A stretch of 64,000 nucleotides of DNA from Mycolicibacterium sp. MU0050 (GTDB lineage: Bacteria > Actinomycetota > Actinomycetes > Mycobacteriales > Mycobacteriaceae). Where the stretch lies: positions 3,782,001 to 3,846,000 of the forward strand of contig NZ_OY726395.1 in assembly GCF_963378085.1 (NCBI RefSeq). The letters are read 5' to 3'. A program made the translations under genes and the position numbers. Position 1 is the first letter of the stretch, and the number at the start of each line of letters is the position of its first letter. The notes under the pieces are model-generated. The model worked only from the letters and a program-made list of their open reading frames with translations. It was not told where the DNA came from and did not search any database. Positions 19,865-30,277 of the stretch are shown here, in pieces.

Positions 19865-21307
19865 CTATCCGACCTCCTTCGGGCCCCCGGCCTCGGCGGG
19901 TTTGTCGGCCAGCCCGTGAAAGGTCTTCTCCCAGTAGGACGGGTTGCGGATCATCTGGTAGCAGCCCTTGGCCGCCGCCACGCTCATCATCACCCAGAAC
20001 AGCGGCACCGTGAGCGCGGCGGTCAGCAGGTCGGCGCGGTCGTCCTCCCGTAGCGCGATCAGATTCATGTAGAGCGTCGCGGCGTTGCCGAGCACCAGCG
20101 CGATCAAGGCGGGAAAGTAGATGTACCAAGGGAATACCGCCTCGACCACCGCGGGTTGGCCGAGAAACCACAATACCGTGATCAACCAGAACGCCAGGTT
20201 GAGCACCGCGATGACCGGGGTGCCCGCCAGCACCAGGTTGAACCGCACGAAGCCGCGCAACCCCAGGGTGCGCAACAACCGGACGGGGCGGCGGATGTGC
20301 ACCAACCACGTCTGCAGATAGCCCTTGTACCAGCGCGAGCGCTGCCGGACCCAGTTGATCGGATCGCTGTTGGCCTCCTCGAGTGTGTACGAGTCGATCA
20401 CGGCCGTGCGGTAGCCGTGCGCCGCGATCCGCAGCCCCAGGTCGGCGTCCTCGGTGACGTTGAACGGATCCCAGGCCCCGATGTCCTCGAGGACGTCGCG
20501 GCGCAGGTGATTCGACGTGCCGCCCAGCGGGATGGGCGAGGTCGAGCCCATCATCCCCGGCAGCAGGTAGCCGAACCACAGGCCGTACTCCGCGGTGAAC
20601 CAGGCGGTCAGCAGATTCTGATGACCGTTGTGGTACAACAGCTTTGCCTGCACACAGACGACATTGTCGGGCAGCCGCCCGAAGGCGGCGACCACCCGGC
20701 GCAGCTGCAGCGGCTCGGGCAGGTCCTCGGCGTCGTAGATCGTCACGATCTCACCGGTGGCGAAATGCAGCCCGTAGTTGCACGCCTTGGGTTTGGTCCT
20801 TGGCTCGGCCGGCGGCACCAAGACAATGGTGATCGCGTCGGATTCGGCGCACTCGCGCGCCGCCTCGATCGTGACGTCGTCGTCGGCTTCCAGCAGCAGC
20901 AACACCTGCAGCTTGTCGCGGGGATAGTCGAGCGCGGCCATCGCCCCGATCAGGTCGCCGACGACCTCCGGTTCGTTGTAGGCCGGTACCAGGATCGTGT
21001 AGGGCGGCAGTTCCTCGTCCGGGATCGCCCGCGCCTCCTCGTCGGTGACGACGATGGGTCTCGACCGCAGGCCCTGCCGGAAGATCAGCAGCCGGTCCCC
21101 CATCGTGAGCAGGTAACCCAGCGTGCTCAGGCCGATCAGGGCGACCGCGGTCCGCATCGGCTGCCAGAGCGCGCACACGACGAGCAAGATCAACAGCAAC
21201 CACAAGACGATGCGCTGCCAGCCGACGACGGCGACCGACGCCGAGCGCAGCGGATCGCTTTCCCGCAGACCGTTGATCGCGCGGTGCAGGCGCTCATCGG
21301 TGCTCAC
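19865..21307 (-). CDS. Processive family 2 glycosyltransferase (cellulose-synthase-like)
   Basis: 480 aa. Two N-terminal membrane segments (residues 30-75) precede a GT2 catalytic domain: ILVPAYNEPEVV near 125, LLLEADDD near 165, YDAEDLPEP near 215 (the DxD-like acidic pair), TEDADLGLRIAAHG near 310 (the catalytic Asp) and QRSRWYKG near 350. QRSRW is the QxxRW signature of processive synthases such as cellulose, chitin and hyaluronan synthases. Three C-terminal membrane segments follow. The GTG at 21307 overlaps the upstream stop by 4 nt (GTGA), and the longer open frame is shadow. It probably builds and extrudes a surface polysaccharide; the sugar is unknown. Confidence 0.85.
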   Translation of the reverse strand: MSTDERLHRAINGLRESDPLRSASVAVVGWQRIVLWLLLILLVVCALWQPMRTAVALIGLSTLGYLLTMGDRLLIFRQGLRSRPIVVTDEEARAIPDEELPPYTILVPAYNEPEVVGDLIGAMAALDYPRDKLQVLLLLEADDDVTIEAARECAESDAITIVLVPPAEPRTKPKACNYGLHFATGEIVTIYDAEDLPEPLQLRRVVAAFGRLPDNVVCVQAKLLYHNGHQNLLTAWFTAEYGLWFGYLLPGMMGSTSPIPLGGTSNHLRRDVLEDIGAWDPFNVTEDADLGLRIAAHGYRTAVIDSYTLEEANSDPINWVRQRSRWYKGYLQTWLVHIRRPVRLLRTLGLRGFVRFNLVLAGTPVIAVLNLAFWLITVLWFLGQPAVVEAVFPWYIYFPALIALVLGNAATLYMNLIALREDDRADLLTAALTVPLFWVMMSVAAAKGCYQMIRNPSYWEKTFHGLADKPAEAGGPKEVG

Positions 21308-22836
21308 CGGTGCCCCTGGACCGATTCGAACTGGGCGGCGACCAAGCCGCGGCCGAACTCGGTGAGCAGTTCGGCGTCCTTGAACGTCGGGGTGCGCTCG
21401 TCGAGCACCGCGTTGCCTCGGAACAGCAGCGTGAACATGGTCCGCAACGTCGACACCATGGTGGTGGTCGGCTCGGGGAAGGGCGCGTCGGGATCGTGAT
21501 TGTCGACGGCGAAAACCGTGATGCGCTGCGCGATCTCGTCGGTACCCCACGCGAACCGCAGCGAATTCCAGGTGATCAGGAGGTTGTCGTCGACAACCGA
21601 CAGCAGCTGGCCGGTCACGCCGTGGCCCAGGTCGACACCTCGGGCCTCGCTGATCCGGGCATGCGTCATGTCGTAGATGACCCGCCCCGGATAGGTGTCG
21701 AAGGTGATCGGGCGCCGGCTGACGATGCTGTCGACGACGACGGTGCGGGGGCGGGCGTGCTTGTCGAACCGCGGGTCGCCGTCCTCGGCGGTCATCCGCT
21801 GCCGCAACAGCACCGCGTCCTCGGCGTAGAACCGGCTCATCCCCTCGTAGGTGTGCTGATCGGTGACCTGCCAACCCGGTGCGGGCGTCAGCGGGCGACC
21901 GGAGACCAGGGCTCCGGGAGCGGAGTGGGTGATGACGGTGGCGTTCGCGTCGGGCGGCAGCGGGATCGTGGCCAGCACGATCGCGACGAGCACCACGAAT
22001 GGGACCGGGAGCCACACCTGGTCGGCCGCAAGGGGTTCCACCTTGCGGCTGAAGACCAGCTTGGGCTGACCGCGCCTGGACTGCAGATACATGAAGATGC
22101 CGACCGCCGCGATGGCGGTCAGCACCGGGATCTCCTGATACACCAGCATCGGCGCGTCTTCGAAGAACAGCGCGATGATCAGCAGCACCGTGAAGCCGAC
22201 CAACCAGGCGTACAGCGAGCCGATGACGCCGCGCCGGACGGTGGTGCGGACCGCGACGCCGGTCGCCACCGCGGCGATGATCATCGCCGAGGCCCCGGCG
22301 GCGAACTTACCGCCGCCGAGGAACACGACCGACAGATAGTAGGGCAGCGGGAACACCATGAACAGCAGCGCCCAGACGTGGCGGAAGCGCATGACCGGTC
22401 GCAATCCGAACAGCACGATCGCCGAGGAAAGCACGAACAGCCACATCGCCACCAGGTCGAGGCGCAGTAGATAGAAGTACAGGGAAAAGCGCTGGAGCAG
22501 CACGGCTTTGATGAGCAGCGCCAGCACCAGGCCCATGGTTCCGACGATGATGTCGGTTTGGCGATCATGGATGGGCAATTCGGTGCGGTTGCGCCGAGCC
22601 ACCCCCACCGCGGCCAGCGCGGCCGCTCCGGGAACCACCCAGATGTAGCCGCCCACGCTGCCGACCGAGGCGACGTGGGCGGCGCTGAGCACGCTGTCCC
22701 AGAAGGCCACCGTGGCGCAACCCAGGATCAGCACCCAGCGGGCCGCGATGCGGTACGGCGGCGGCAATGCGAGGTAGCGCTCCAGCAGCGATGGCGACCG
22801 CGCGGCGGGCGCGCCCTGTTCGGCGGTGGCGGTCAA
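21304..22836 (-). CDS. Exosortase-like polytopic membrane protein with EpsI-like tail
   Basis: 510 aa. About nine hydrophobic segments (residues 30-300) are followed by about 220 aa predicted outside the membrane. The segment around FRHVWALLFMVFPLPYYLS and the membrane-plus-exterior plan recall exosortase/EpsI proteins of exopolysaccharide loci, but no cysteine is seen in the membrane half where the exosortase nucleophile would be. Exosortase ancestry is therefore a weak inference. The TTG start at 22836 was chosen because it overlaps the upstream stop by 4 nt (TTGA). The in-frame extension to 23673 is shadow of the BcsB-like gene. Confidence 0.6.
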   Translation of the reverse strand: MTATAEQGAPAARSPSLLERYLALPPPYRIAARWVLILGCATVAFWDSVLSAAHVASVGSVGGYIWVVPGAAALAAVGVARRNRTELPIHDRQTDIIVGTMGLVLALLIKAVLLQRFSLYFYLLRLDLVAMWLFVLSSAIVLFGLRPVMRFRHVWALLFMVFPLPYYLSVVFLGGGKFAAGASAMIIAAVATGVAVRTTVRRGVIGSLYAWLVGFTVLLIIALFFEDAPMLVYQEIPVLTAIAAVGIFMYLQSRRGQPKLVFSRKVEPLAADQVWLPVPFVVLVAIVLATIPLPPDANATVITHSAPGALVSGRPLTPAPGWQVTDQHTYEGMSRFYAEDAVLLRQRMTAEDGDPRFDKHARPRTVVVDSIVSRRPITFDTYPGRVIYDMTHARISEARGVDLGHGVTGQLLSVVDDNLLITWNSLRFAWGTDEIAQRITVFAVDNHDPDAPFPEPTTTMVSTLRTMFTLLFRGNAVLDERTPTFKDAELLTEFGRGLVAAQFESVQGHR

Positions 22837-24740
22837 CCTTGCCCCGCACGCCGGATGCGTCGGTGGATCAAGAACCCGGCGGTGCCGGCCACCAGCGCGG
22901 CCACGACCGCGGCGAGGCCCCACTGCAACGCCGAACGTTCCTCGGTGGGGGCCGGTTCGGCGACGGCGTCCACGTCGGTGCGCACCAGCACCGGATCCGC
23001 GCCGGGAGCGGCGATCAGCGCCGCCCCGTCCAGCGAAGCCCAGCGCCGGACGTCCTCGCCCAGCCAGTCGAGCAACGCGTCGAGTTGGTCGGGCGCGTCG
23101 TTGGAGGTCGCGACGAGCAGGCTGCGTCGGCCGTCGTAGAGCGTCTGCAGCGCGCCGAAGCGCAGCCCCGGATCCACCGTGAGCGTGCTGGTGGCTCCCG
23201 AGTCCCCGGCGCCCTCGACGGTGAACTGGCCGCCCGCACCGGCGTCGACCGGCAACCTGACCCGGTCGTCGGCCCAACCGGTGGCGCTGACGATGACCGC
23301 GGGACCGCCCTGGGTGACGGCGTCGGCGACGGGCATCACCGCCGTGTCGATCGGCAGGGCGGCCAGGCGCTGCAGCCCCGCCAGCACCGCCACCGCACGC
23401 CGGGTGTCGTCGAAGCTGCCGTCGATACCGACCGCGGTGCGCGGCATCAGGGCCTGCGGCATGGACTGGAACCCGGCGGGCACCGGCGGTGCCGCGGGAC
23501 TGCTGAGCACCGGGCTGTCGCCGTCGATGGTGAGGTTCAACGGCTGGAATTCCCCACAGCGCCCGGTGTTTCCGCTGATGTCGAGTTGCAGGCCGAGGGT
23601 CGTGTAGCGCTGCAACAGACGGTCCGGCACGTCGACCCAGCGGTCGATGCCACCGGAACCGGTGGCCGGCCACCGGTCGACGGCCTCCCCGGAGACCGAC
23701 GCCACCAGCTGCCCGCCGATGCCCGCGGGCAGCGGAGTGTGCGCGCCGCGCAGATGCACCCGGACATGGTGGGCCGAACGACCCAGCCGGGTCTGATCCA
23801 GCGCGATGGCGACCTGGGGCGACAATGCGGTGGCGTTGACGCCCGGCTGGCCGAGCCGACGCATCGTCGTTTCGTCCCCCGGCAGCTGCGGCGTCGAACT
23901 CAGCGGGCCGGCAACGGCTTTCGAGGACAGCGCCAGCCGACCGAGGTCGCTGGTGAGCAGCCGGCTCTGGTTCTCCAACTCCTCGGGCGGACCGGAGATG
24001 AGCAGGGCCGGAACGCCCGCGCCGGACACCAGTGCGACGCCGGCCTCGGTCGCCTCGGTGATGGCCACCCGCCGGTGCAGCGGTGCCGCCGGTTCCTCGT
24101 CGGGCAGCCGGCCGTCGGTCAGCCTGGCCACCTCGATGCGTGGGGCCTGACTGCCGTAGTGTGCCGCGACCGACGTCGCCACCCGCACCGCGGCGGCCGA
24201 TTCCGCCTGCGAGGGTTGCTCATCGATGAAGATCGTGAGCCCGCGCAGCACCGGCGGCAGGAAATCCGTGACGGCGGTCGGCGGCTGCTCCACGCCGTCG
24301 AAGGCCACCACCCCCTCGGAGAGCCGGAGCGGATTGCTGGGGTCCACGCAGTAGCCGTCGGAGGGCAACAGGTAACTGCGCAGGGTGACGTTGACCGCGT
24401 TGTCCACGACCCGCGCGCCCGCCAACGGCAGCACGATCGGGACGCGTTCTCCCGGCGGCACTTCGACGCGGCCGAGCGTGCGATCCTCCTGTGACACCGT
24501 GATCGTCGCGCTCCGCACATTGACGGGCAGTTGCGTATTCGCCGTGAACGTCGCCGGCGTCAGGCCCGCCGGGACCGGGATGTCCAGGGACTCGGTGCCC
24601 TGTGTTCCGTAAAAGGCCAGATTGTTCGGGGTGCCCAGTTCGGCCAACGGCAGCGCCGGAGCGATGGACACCCCGGCTTCCTCGGGAGGTTGGCTTCTTG
24701 CCGCCGGCGCAGCCAGCAAAGAAATCAGTGAGACTGCGGC
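22833..24740 (-). pseudogene. BcsB-like secreted/membrane-anchored protein, 5' end cut off by IS630
   Basis: This part encodes 635 residues: the end of a signal peptide (AAVSLISLLAAPAARSQ), two similar beta-rich halves, and a C-terminal membrane segment (LAAVVAALVAGTAGFLI) with a basic tail. The plan matches BcsB, the periplasmic carbohydrate-guiding partner of bacterial cellulose synthase, and a processive GT2 follows in the operon. The start codon and first 12 codons lie at 25889-25924, on the far side of an IS630 copy inserted at a TA. The only nearby start is an internal TTG at 24719, which would lack a complete signal peptide. Without the insertion the protein would be 647 aa. Confidence 0.8.
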
Positions 24741-25840
24741 TAGTGCTCCGTCTGTGAATTGAGGTGGTTAAGTGTTTCGCGTCCGCGGCGGACTTTGGTG
24801 ATGATGTCTTCTGCGGTGGCTTTCCAGATGAATGGCGTGGGGTTGGCGTTCCAGTGGGCGGCCCAGGTGGTGATCGCCTCGGTGAGATCGGCGACGCTGG
24901 TGAATACTCCGCGACGCAGTCGTTTGTCGGTGAGCTCTTTGAACCAGCGTTCGATGAGATTGAGCCAGGAACTCGAGGTCGGAGTGGGGTGCAGGTGCCA
25001 GCGGCGACGGTCCTTGTGCGCCAGCCACTTCTTGATCTCCGGAGTCGAGTGCGCCGAGAGGTTGTCAAGCACGACATGCACGGCCAGTCCGCGGGGCACA
25101 GAGGCGTCGATCTGTTTGAAGAACCGCAGTACATCGGCGCCGGTGTGGCCTTTGCGCAGATCGGTGAGCACCTCACCGGTGGCAACGTTCATCGCCGCGA
25201 ACAGGTCGATGGTGCCGTGGCGTTTGTAGTCGTGGGTCATGGTGCCGGCTCGGCCGGGTTTCATCGGCAGCGAGGGTTGGGTCCGGTCCAGCGCTTGACA
25301 TTGAGTCTTCTCATCGAAGGAAAACACCACCGCACGGGCTGGCGGATTCATGTACAGCCCAACAACATCGACGAGTTTCTCCTCGAAATGCGGATCGTTG
25401 CTGACCTTGAAGGTCTTCACCTTCCAAGGTTGGAGATTGTGGTCAGCCCAGATCTTGGCCACGGAGTCTTTTCCGACCCCAACCCGGGCGGCCATGGTGC
25501 GGGTGGACCACTGCGTCGATCCGTCTGCGGGCAGTTCTTCACGGGTCAGACGCAGCACTTCGGCGACCGTACCCGCTGGCAGACTGGGCTTGCGGCCGCG
25601 ACCTTTGGCGATCTTGCCCACACCGGCGATGCCTTCTTCGGAGAATCGAGAACGCCAGCGTCGCACCGCATCCGAGTCCACCCCACAGCGCCGCCCGATC
25701 TCATCGTTGGCGATCCCGTCACAGGCCCACAGCAGGCCCCGAGCTTGGATCACCGCCCGGTGCGGCAACGACGTCGAGGCCGCCATCCGCTCCAGCTCAA
25801 CTCGCTGTTCAACCGTCGCCGTCAACGCCGCAGCCACCAT
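24740..25840 (-). CDS. IS630-family transposase
   Basis: 366-aa cut-and-paste DDE transposase. An N-terminal helix-turn-helix region (IANDEIGRRCGVDSDAVRRWRSRF, about residues 43-66) and a second winged region near 110-140 should bind the ends. The catalytic triad is Asp176 (FSFDEKTQ), Asp259 (VVLDNLSAH) and Glu297 (LIERWF), with the 37-residue D-E spacing of the group. The frame is intact. Its stop codon TAG is made of the TA target plus one host base (24740), so the element carries no stop of its own in this frame. Confidence 0.93.
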   Translation of the reverse strand: MVAAALTATVEQRVELERMAASTSLPHRAVIQARGLLWACDGIANDEIGRRCGVDSDAVRRWRSRFSEEGIAGVGKIAKGRGRKPSLPAGTVAEVLRLTREELPADGSTQWSTRTMAARVGVGKDSVAKIWADHNLQPWKVKTFKVSNDPHFEEKLVDVVGLYMNPPARAVVFSFDEKTQCQALDRTQPSLPMKPGRAGTMTHDYKRHGTIDLFAAMNVATGEVLTDLRKGHTGADVLRFFKQIDASVPRGLAVHVVLDNLSAHSTPEIKKWLAHKDRRRWHLHPTPTSSSWLNLIERWFKELTDKRLRRGVFTSVADLTEAITTWAAHWNANPTPFIWKATAEDIITKVRRGRETLNHLNSQTEH

Positions 25841-25888
25841 CCACCGAGTCTACCAACAAATGACCAGACTATTTCAACGACACACCAC
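24743..25888 (-). mobile_element. IS630-family insertion sequence
   Basis: 1,146-bp element. It is bounded by TA dinucleotides (24741-24742 and 25889-25890), the target duplication typical of IS630/Tc1, and by imperfect inverted ends (about 19 of 30 positions match, both starting GTG inside the TA). It holds a single DDE transposase gene. It lies in the signal-peptide codons of the BcsB-like gene, in the same orientation as that operon. Confidence 0.85.
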
Positions 25889-25924
25889 TAGCAACCGTGC
25901 AGAGGTTGCGACACGTCGGTTCAT
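25889..25924 (-). pseudogene. Detached 5' end of the BcsB-like gene
   Basis: ATG at 25924 starts MNRRVATSARLL. Joining codon 12 (CTA, which contains the TA target) to position 24740 gives one continuous signal peptide MNRRVATSARLLAAVSLISL and onward to AAPAARSQ, in frame with the 22833-24740 fragment. This is strong evidence that the two pieces were one gene. No good ribosome binding site is seen upstream. Confidence 0.8.
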
Positions 25925-25983
25925 CGCAGGTCAGGGTAGCCGCAGTGATGGCCATGCAAACCAGCTTTGGCGGAACGAGCGAA

Positions 25984-26012
25984 AACCCCCGCCGCCGGAA
26001 GGGCGGTTTCTA
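25984..26012 (-). terminator. Possible terminator of the S10 operon, displaced by IS30
   Basis: On the minus strand AAACCGCCC pairs, with one bulge, to GGGGGTTT across a GC-rich loop and is followed by TTTT. Before the IS30 insertion this would have been about 70 nt past the end of rpsQ, between it and the BcsB-like gene. The IS30 left end lies immediately beside it. Confidence 0.45.
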
Positions 26013-26014
26013 GG

Positions 26015-27621
26015 GGTCGCCGCAACACTGCTGGTTATTGAGCCTGTAGTAGATCACGCAAGCGCTCGGCTGGGGTATCCCAGCCGAGCGTTTTGCGTGG
26101 GCGGCCGTTGAGTTGCTGGGCGACGTGTTCGAGGTCCTCAGGCCCATAGATGCTGAGGTCGGTACCTTTGGGAAAGTACTGACGAAGCAGGCCGTTGGTG
26201 TTTTCGTTGGTGCCGCGCTGCCAGGGACTGGCCGGATCACAGAAGTACACGGCCATGTCGGTGGCCATCGAGAACCCCTTGTGCCCGGCCATCTCGGCGC
26301 CCTGGTCCCAGGTCAACGATCCCCGCAGATGCTCTGGCAGGGTCGTCATGGTGGCGATCAGCCCGTCACGAACCGTTTCGGCATCATGGCCCCCGGGCAG
26401 GTGCACCAGCATGGTGTAGCGGGTGGTGCGTTCCACCAGAGTGCCGATCGCGGTCTTGTTGAGTTCACCCATGATGAGGTCGCCTTCCCAGTGCCCGGGC
26501 ACCGCGCGATCCTCGATATCGGGCCGGTCGGCGATCATGAGCATCGGATCAACGAACCGCTGGTAACGCTCACCGGGCTTACGGTTCGGTTTACGGCACG
26601 TGCGGCCACTTCGCAGTGACTGGGCCACTTCCTTTTTCAGTCCACCGCGCGCCTGGAAGTAGAGGGATTGATAAATCGTTTCGTGGCTCACCCGCATGCT
26701 CTCGTCGTCCGGAAAATCCTTGACCAGACGATGCGAAATCTCTTCCGGGGACCACCGCTTGGCCAGCCCCTCTTCGACCTCTTTACGCAGCCTCTGATTG
26801 GTGACCAGTTTGGACTGCTTGGGCCGGGACCGTGCCGCCGCAGCCGCCGCATCGGCTTGATATGGCAGGTAGAGGCCCTCGACACGGTGCGCAGCGACCT
26901 CGCGGGACACCGTCGACTTATTCCGACCGAGCTTGTCGGCGATCACGGTGTAGCTCAGGCCGGCGGTCAGGCCGTCGGCGATGACCAGCCGATCGGCGAG
27001 CTGCAAATACCTACTGGCGGATGCCTGTCCAGATGCAGGACGCTGTTCGGCAGCAGTGGATTTCACCGGTTGTATGTACCGCGTCCCGCTGGCGTAATCG
27101 ACGACCGTGCCATCGGAATACACCCGCGTGTTGCCAACCTTGCGGATACCGGCACGCCAATCCCGGGCGGTGCGCACATTGACCCCGGCCTCTCGGGCGG
27201 CCCGCGCCGACGACCAGCCCTCCTCGAGCAGTTCAAAGAACCGTGCTTTCTCGCAGGTCTTGCCGCGCGTGCGCCGCGCTGGGTCGACCAAGCCCGCCTC
27301 CACAAGCATCCGGCGGGCCGTGGAGTGCGCCACTCCGACAGCTTTGGCCGCCGCATTCACCGAGCCAGTTGCTGCAAATACCGCTGCCACCCGCGCAGGA
27401 TCCACACCGGTGACATCCGGACGCGGCGAGCCCATCGGCCGGCCGGTGGCACTCAAGATGGCATACGCCCGCTGCCGTGACACCCCCAACGACTCCGCCG
27501 CTTCCCGCACCGGCACGCCCGCATCGACGAGCTTTGCTAGCTGATCACCAAATTGAACACAGTCCTCCGAAAACGACACGGTCGCCGCAACCTCTCAGAT
27601 AAGAGAGCGTTGCGACGACCG
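26015..27621 (-). mobile_element. IS30-family insertion sequence
   Basis: About 1.6 kb. The left end GGTCGCCGCAACACT and the right end (read inward) GGTCGTCGCAACGCT match at 13 of 15 positions, with looser similarity for another 12 nt. A single transposase gene fills it. No clear target duplication could be identified, so the exact ends may be off by a few bases. It separates rpsQ from the polysaccharide operon. Confidence 0.75.
26035..27579 (-). CDS. IS30-family transposase
   Basis: 514 aa, longer than typical IS30 transposases (about 320-400 aa) because of an N-terminal part with two HTH-like segments (VREAAESLGVSRQRAYAIL near 23-41, and AAAKAVGVAHSTARRMLVEAG near 75). The core has an IS30-type HTH (YTVIADKLGRNKSTVSREV) and the DDE domain: HWEGDLIMG, LTWDQGAEM, and NENTNGLLRQYFPKGTDLS with the catalytic Glu. 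The frame is uninterrupted, so the copy may be active. Confidence 0.92.
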   Translation of the reverse strand: MSFSEDCVQFGDQLAKLVDAGVPVREAAESLGVSRQRAYAILSATGRPMGSPRPDVTGVDPARVAAVFAATGSVNAAAKAVGVAHSTARRMLVEAGLVDPARRTRGKTCEKARFFELLEEGWSSARAAREAGVNVRTARDWRAGIRKVGNTRVYSDGTVVDYASGTRYIQPVKSTAAEQRPASGQASASRYLQLADRLVIADGLTAGLSYTVIADKLGRNKSTVSREVAAHRVEGLYLPYQADAAAAAARSRPKQSKLVTNQRLRKEVEEGLAKRWSPEEISHRLVKDFPDDESMRVSHETIYQSLYFQARGGLKKEVAQSLRSGRTCRKPNRKPGERYQRFVDPMLMIADRPDIEDRAVPGHWEGDLIMGELNKTAIGTLVERTTRYTMLVHLPGGHDAETVRDGLIATMTTLPEHLRGSLTWDQGAEMAGHKGFSMATDMAVYFCDPASPWQRGTNENTNGLLRQYFPKGTDLSIYGPEDLEHVAQQLNGRPRKTLGWDTPAERLRDLLQAQ

Positions 27622-27658
27622 TGTGAACCCAACAAGGCGTGCGGGGGTTCTACGCGTT

Positions 27659-27674
27659 GGTGCCGTGCGGCACC
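27659..27674 (-). terminator. Short GC hairpin after rpsQ
   Basis: GGTGCC / GGCACC, 6-bp perfect stem with a 4-nt loop, 11 nt past the rpsQ stop on the minus strand. No U-run follows. It could be an intrinsic terminator of the mycobacterial type without a U tail, or merely a 3'-end stabiliser. Confidence 0.4.
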
Positions 27675-27684
27675 GGCGATTTGG

Positions 27685-27990
27685 CTACTTGGCCTTCTCG
27701 AGGACCTCGACCAGGCGCCACCGCTTGGTGGCCGACATCGGGCGGGTCTCCATCAACGAAACGCGGTCGCCGACGCCGGCGTCACCGTTCTCGTCGTGGG
27801 CCTTGACCTTGGTCGTGGTCCGGATGATCTTGCCGTAGAGCGGATGGCTCTTGCGAGATTCCAGCTCCACCACGATGGTCTTCTGCATCTTGTCGCTCAC
27901 CACGTAGCCGATGGCGGTCTTACGACGGCCGCGGGGCTGCTCGGTGCGCGGAGTACGCTTGGGACCCTTCGCTTCTGATACTTCTGCCAT
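27685..27990 (-). CDS. rpsQ: 30S ribosomal protein S17 (uS17)
   Basis: 101 aa, with the N-terminal extension ([19 protein letters not shown]) common in actinobacteria. The OB-fold core reads [16 protein letters not shown], then [25 protein letters not shown] and the C-terminal [20 protein letters not shown]. Last gene of the S10 operon; its ATG overlaps the rpmC stop by 1 nt (TAATG). Confidence 0.98.
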   Translation of the reverse strand: MAEVSEAKGPKRTPRTEQPRGRRKTAIGYVVSDKMQKTIVVELESRKSHPLYGKIIRTTTKVKAHDENGDAGVGDRVSLMETRPMSATKRWRLVEVLEKAK

Positions 27991-28223
27991 TACGAATCCT
28001 CACCACCGGGTCCGGCGGCCAGACCCAGTTCACGTTCGCGCAACACCGTGTAGACGCGCGCAATTTCCTGACGCACCGTGCGCAGCCGACGATTGTTGTT
28101 GAGCTGCCCGGTCGCGTTCTGGAACCGCAGGTTGAACAGCTCTTCCTTCGATTCGCGCAGGCGTTCGGTCAGCTCGTCGTCGGTGAGCTCGCGCAGTTCG
28201 CCAGCGGAAACTCCCACTGCCAT
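27990..28223 (-). CDS. rpmC: 50S ribosomal protein L29 (uL29)
   Basis: 77 aa. The two-helix L29 pattern is clear: [24 protein letters not shown], then [18 protein letters not shown]. It lies at the polypeptide exit tunnel. It overlaps rplP by 1 nt and rpsQ by 1 nt. Confidence 0.98.
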   Translation of the reverse strand: MAVGVSAGELRELTDDELTERLRESKEELFNLRFQNATGQLNNNRRLRTVRQEIARVYTVLRERELGLAAGPGGEDS

Positions 28224-28639
28224 CAGAACTGCTCCTCTCGGGTCACGATGCGTGCCTTGATCGGCAACTTGTGGATCGCACGGGTCAGCGCGTCCCGTGC
28301 GGTTTTCTCGTCAGGGTAGCTGAGCTCGAACAGCACGCGCCCCGGCTTGACGTTGGCCACCCACCACTCGGGCGAACCCTTACCGGAACCCATGCGGGTC
28401 TCGGCGGGCTTCTTGGTCAGCGGGCGGTCCGGGAAGATGTTGATCCAGACCTTGCCGCCGCGCTTGATGTGGCGGTTGATGGCGATACGGGCGGCCTCGA
28501 TCTGCCGGTTGGTGACGTAGGCGTGCTCGAGAGCCTGAATCCCGTACTCACCGAAGCTGACGGTGGTGCCGCCGCTGGCGAGACCCCGCTGCCGCGGGTG
28601 ATGTTGCTTGCGGTGCTTGACCCTACGCGGAATCAACAT
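28223..28639 (-). CDS. rplP: 50S ribosomal protein L16 (uL16)
   Basis: 138 aa. [19 protein letters not shown] and the signature region [21 protein letters not shown] are diagnostic. Helps form the A-site tRNA environment. It lies 2 nt from rpsC. Confidence 0.98.
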   Translation of the reverse strand: MLIPRRVKHRKQHHPRQRGLASGGTTVSFGEYGIQALEHAYVTNRQIEAARIAINRHIKRGGKVWINIFPDRPLTKKPAETRMGSGKGSPEWWVANVKPGRVLFELSYPDEKTARDALTRAIHKLPIKARIVTREEQF

Positions 28640-28641
28640 GA

Positions 28642-29983
<1,342 letters not shown>

Positions 29984-29987
<4 letters not shown>

Positions 29988-30265
29988 CGCCGCTTACTCT
30001 TCCGGTCGTCCTTGATGTGACCCTTGAAGGTCCGCGTCGGGGCGAACTCGCCGAGCTTGTGCCCGACCATCGATTCGGTGACGAACACCGGCACATGCTT
30101 GCGGCCGTCGTGGACGGCGAAGGTGTGTCCGATGAAGTCGGGGATGATGGTCGACCGACGGGACCAGGTCTTGATGACCTGCTTGGTGTTCTTCTCGTTC
30201 TGGACGTCGACCTTCTTCAGGAGATGGTCGTCGACGAACGGGCCCTTCTTCAGGCTGCGTGGCAT
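29984..30265 (-). CDS. rpsS: 30S ribosomal protein S19 (uS19)
   Basis: 93 aa, standard size. [20 protein letters not shown] and [33 protein letters not shown] are the textbook S19 sequence. It lies 12 nt downstream of rplB. Confidence 0.98.
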
Positions 30266-30277
30266 CGCTATGTACTC

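Noticed and set aside
18110..20053. 647-codon plus-strand frame, and a similar one at 22767-24494
   Set aside because: Antisense to the GT-C-like and BcsB-like genes; Arg/His/Gly-rich with no domain pattern.
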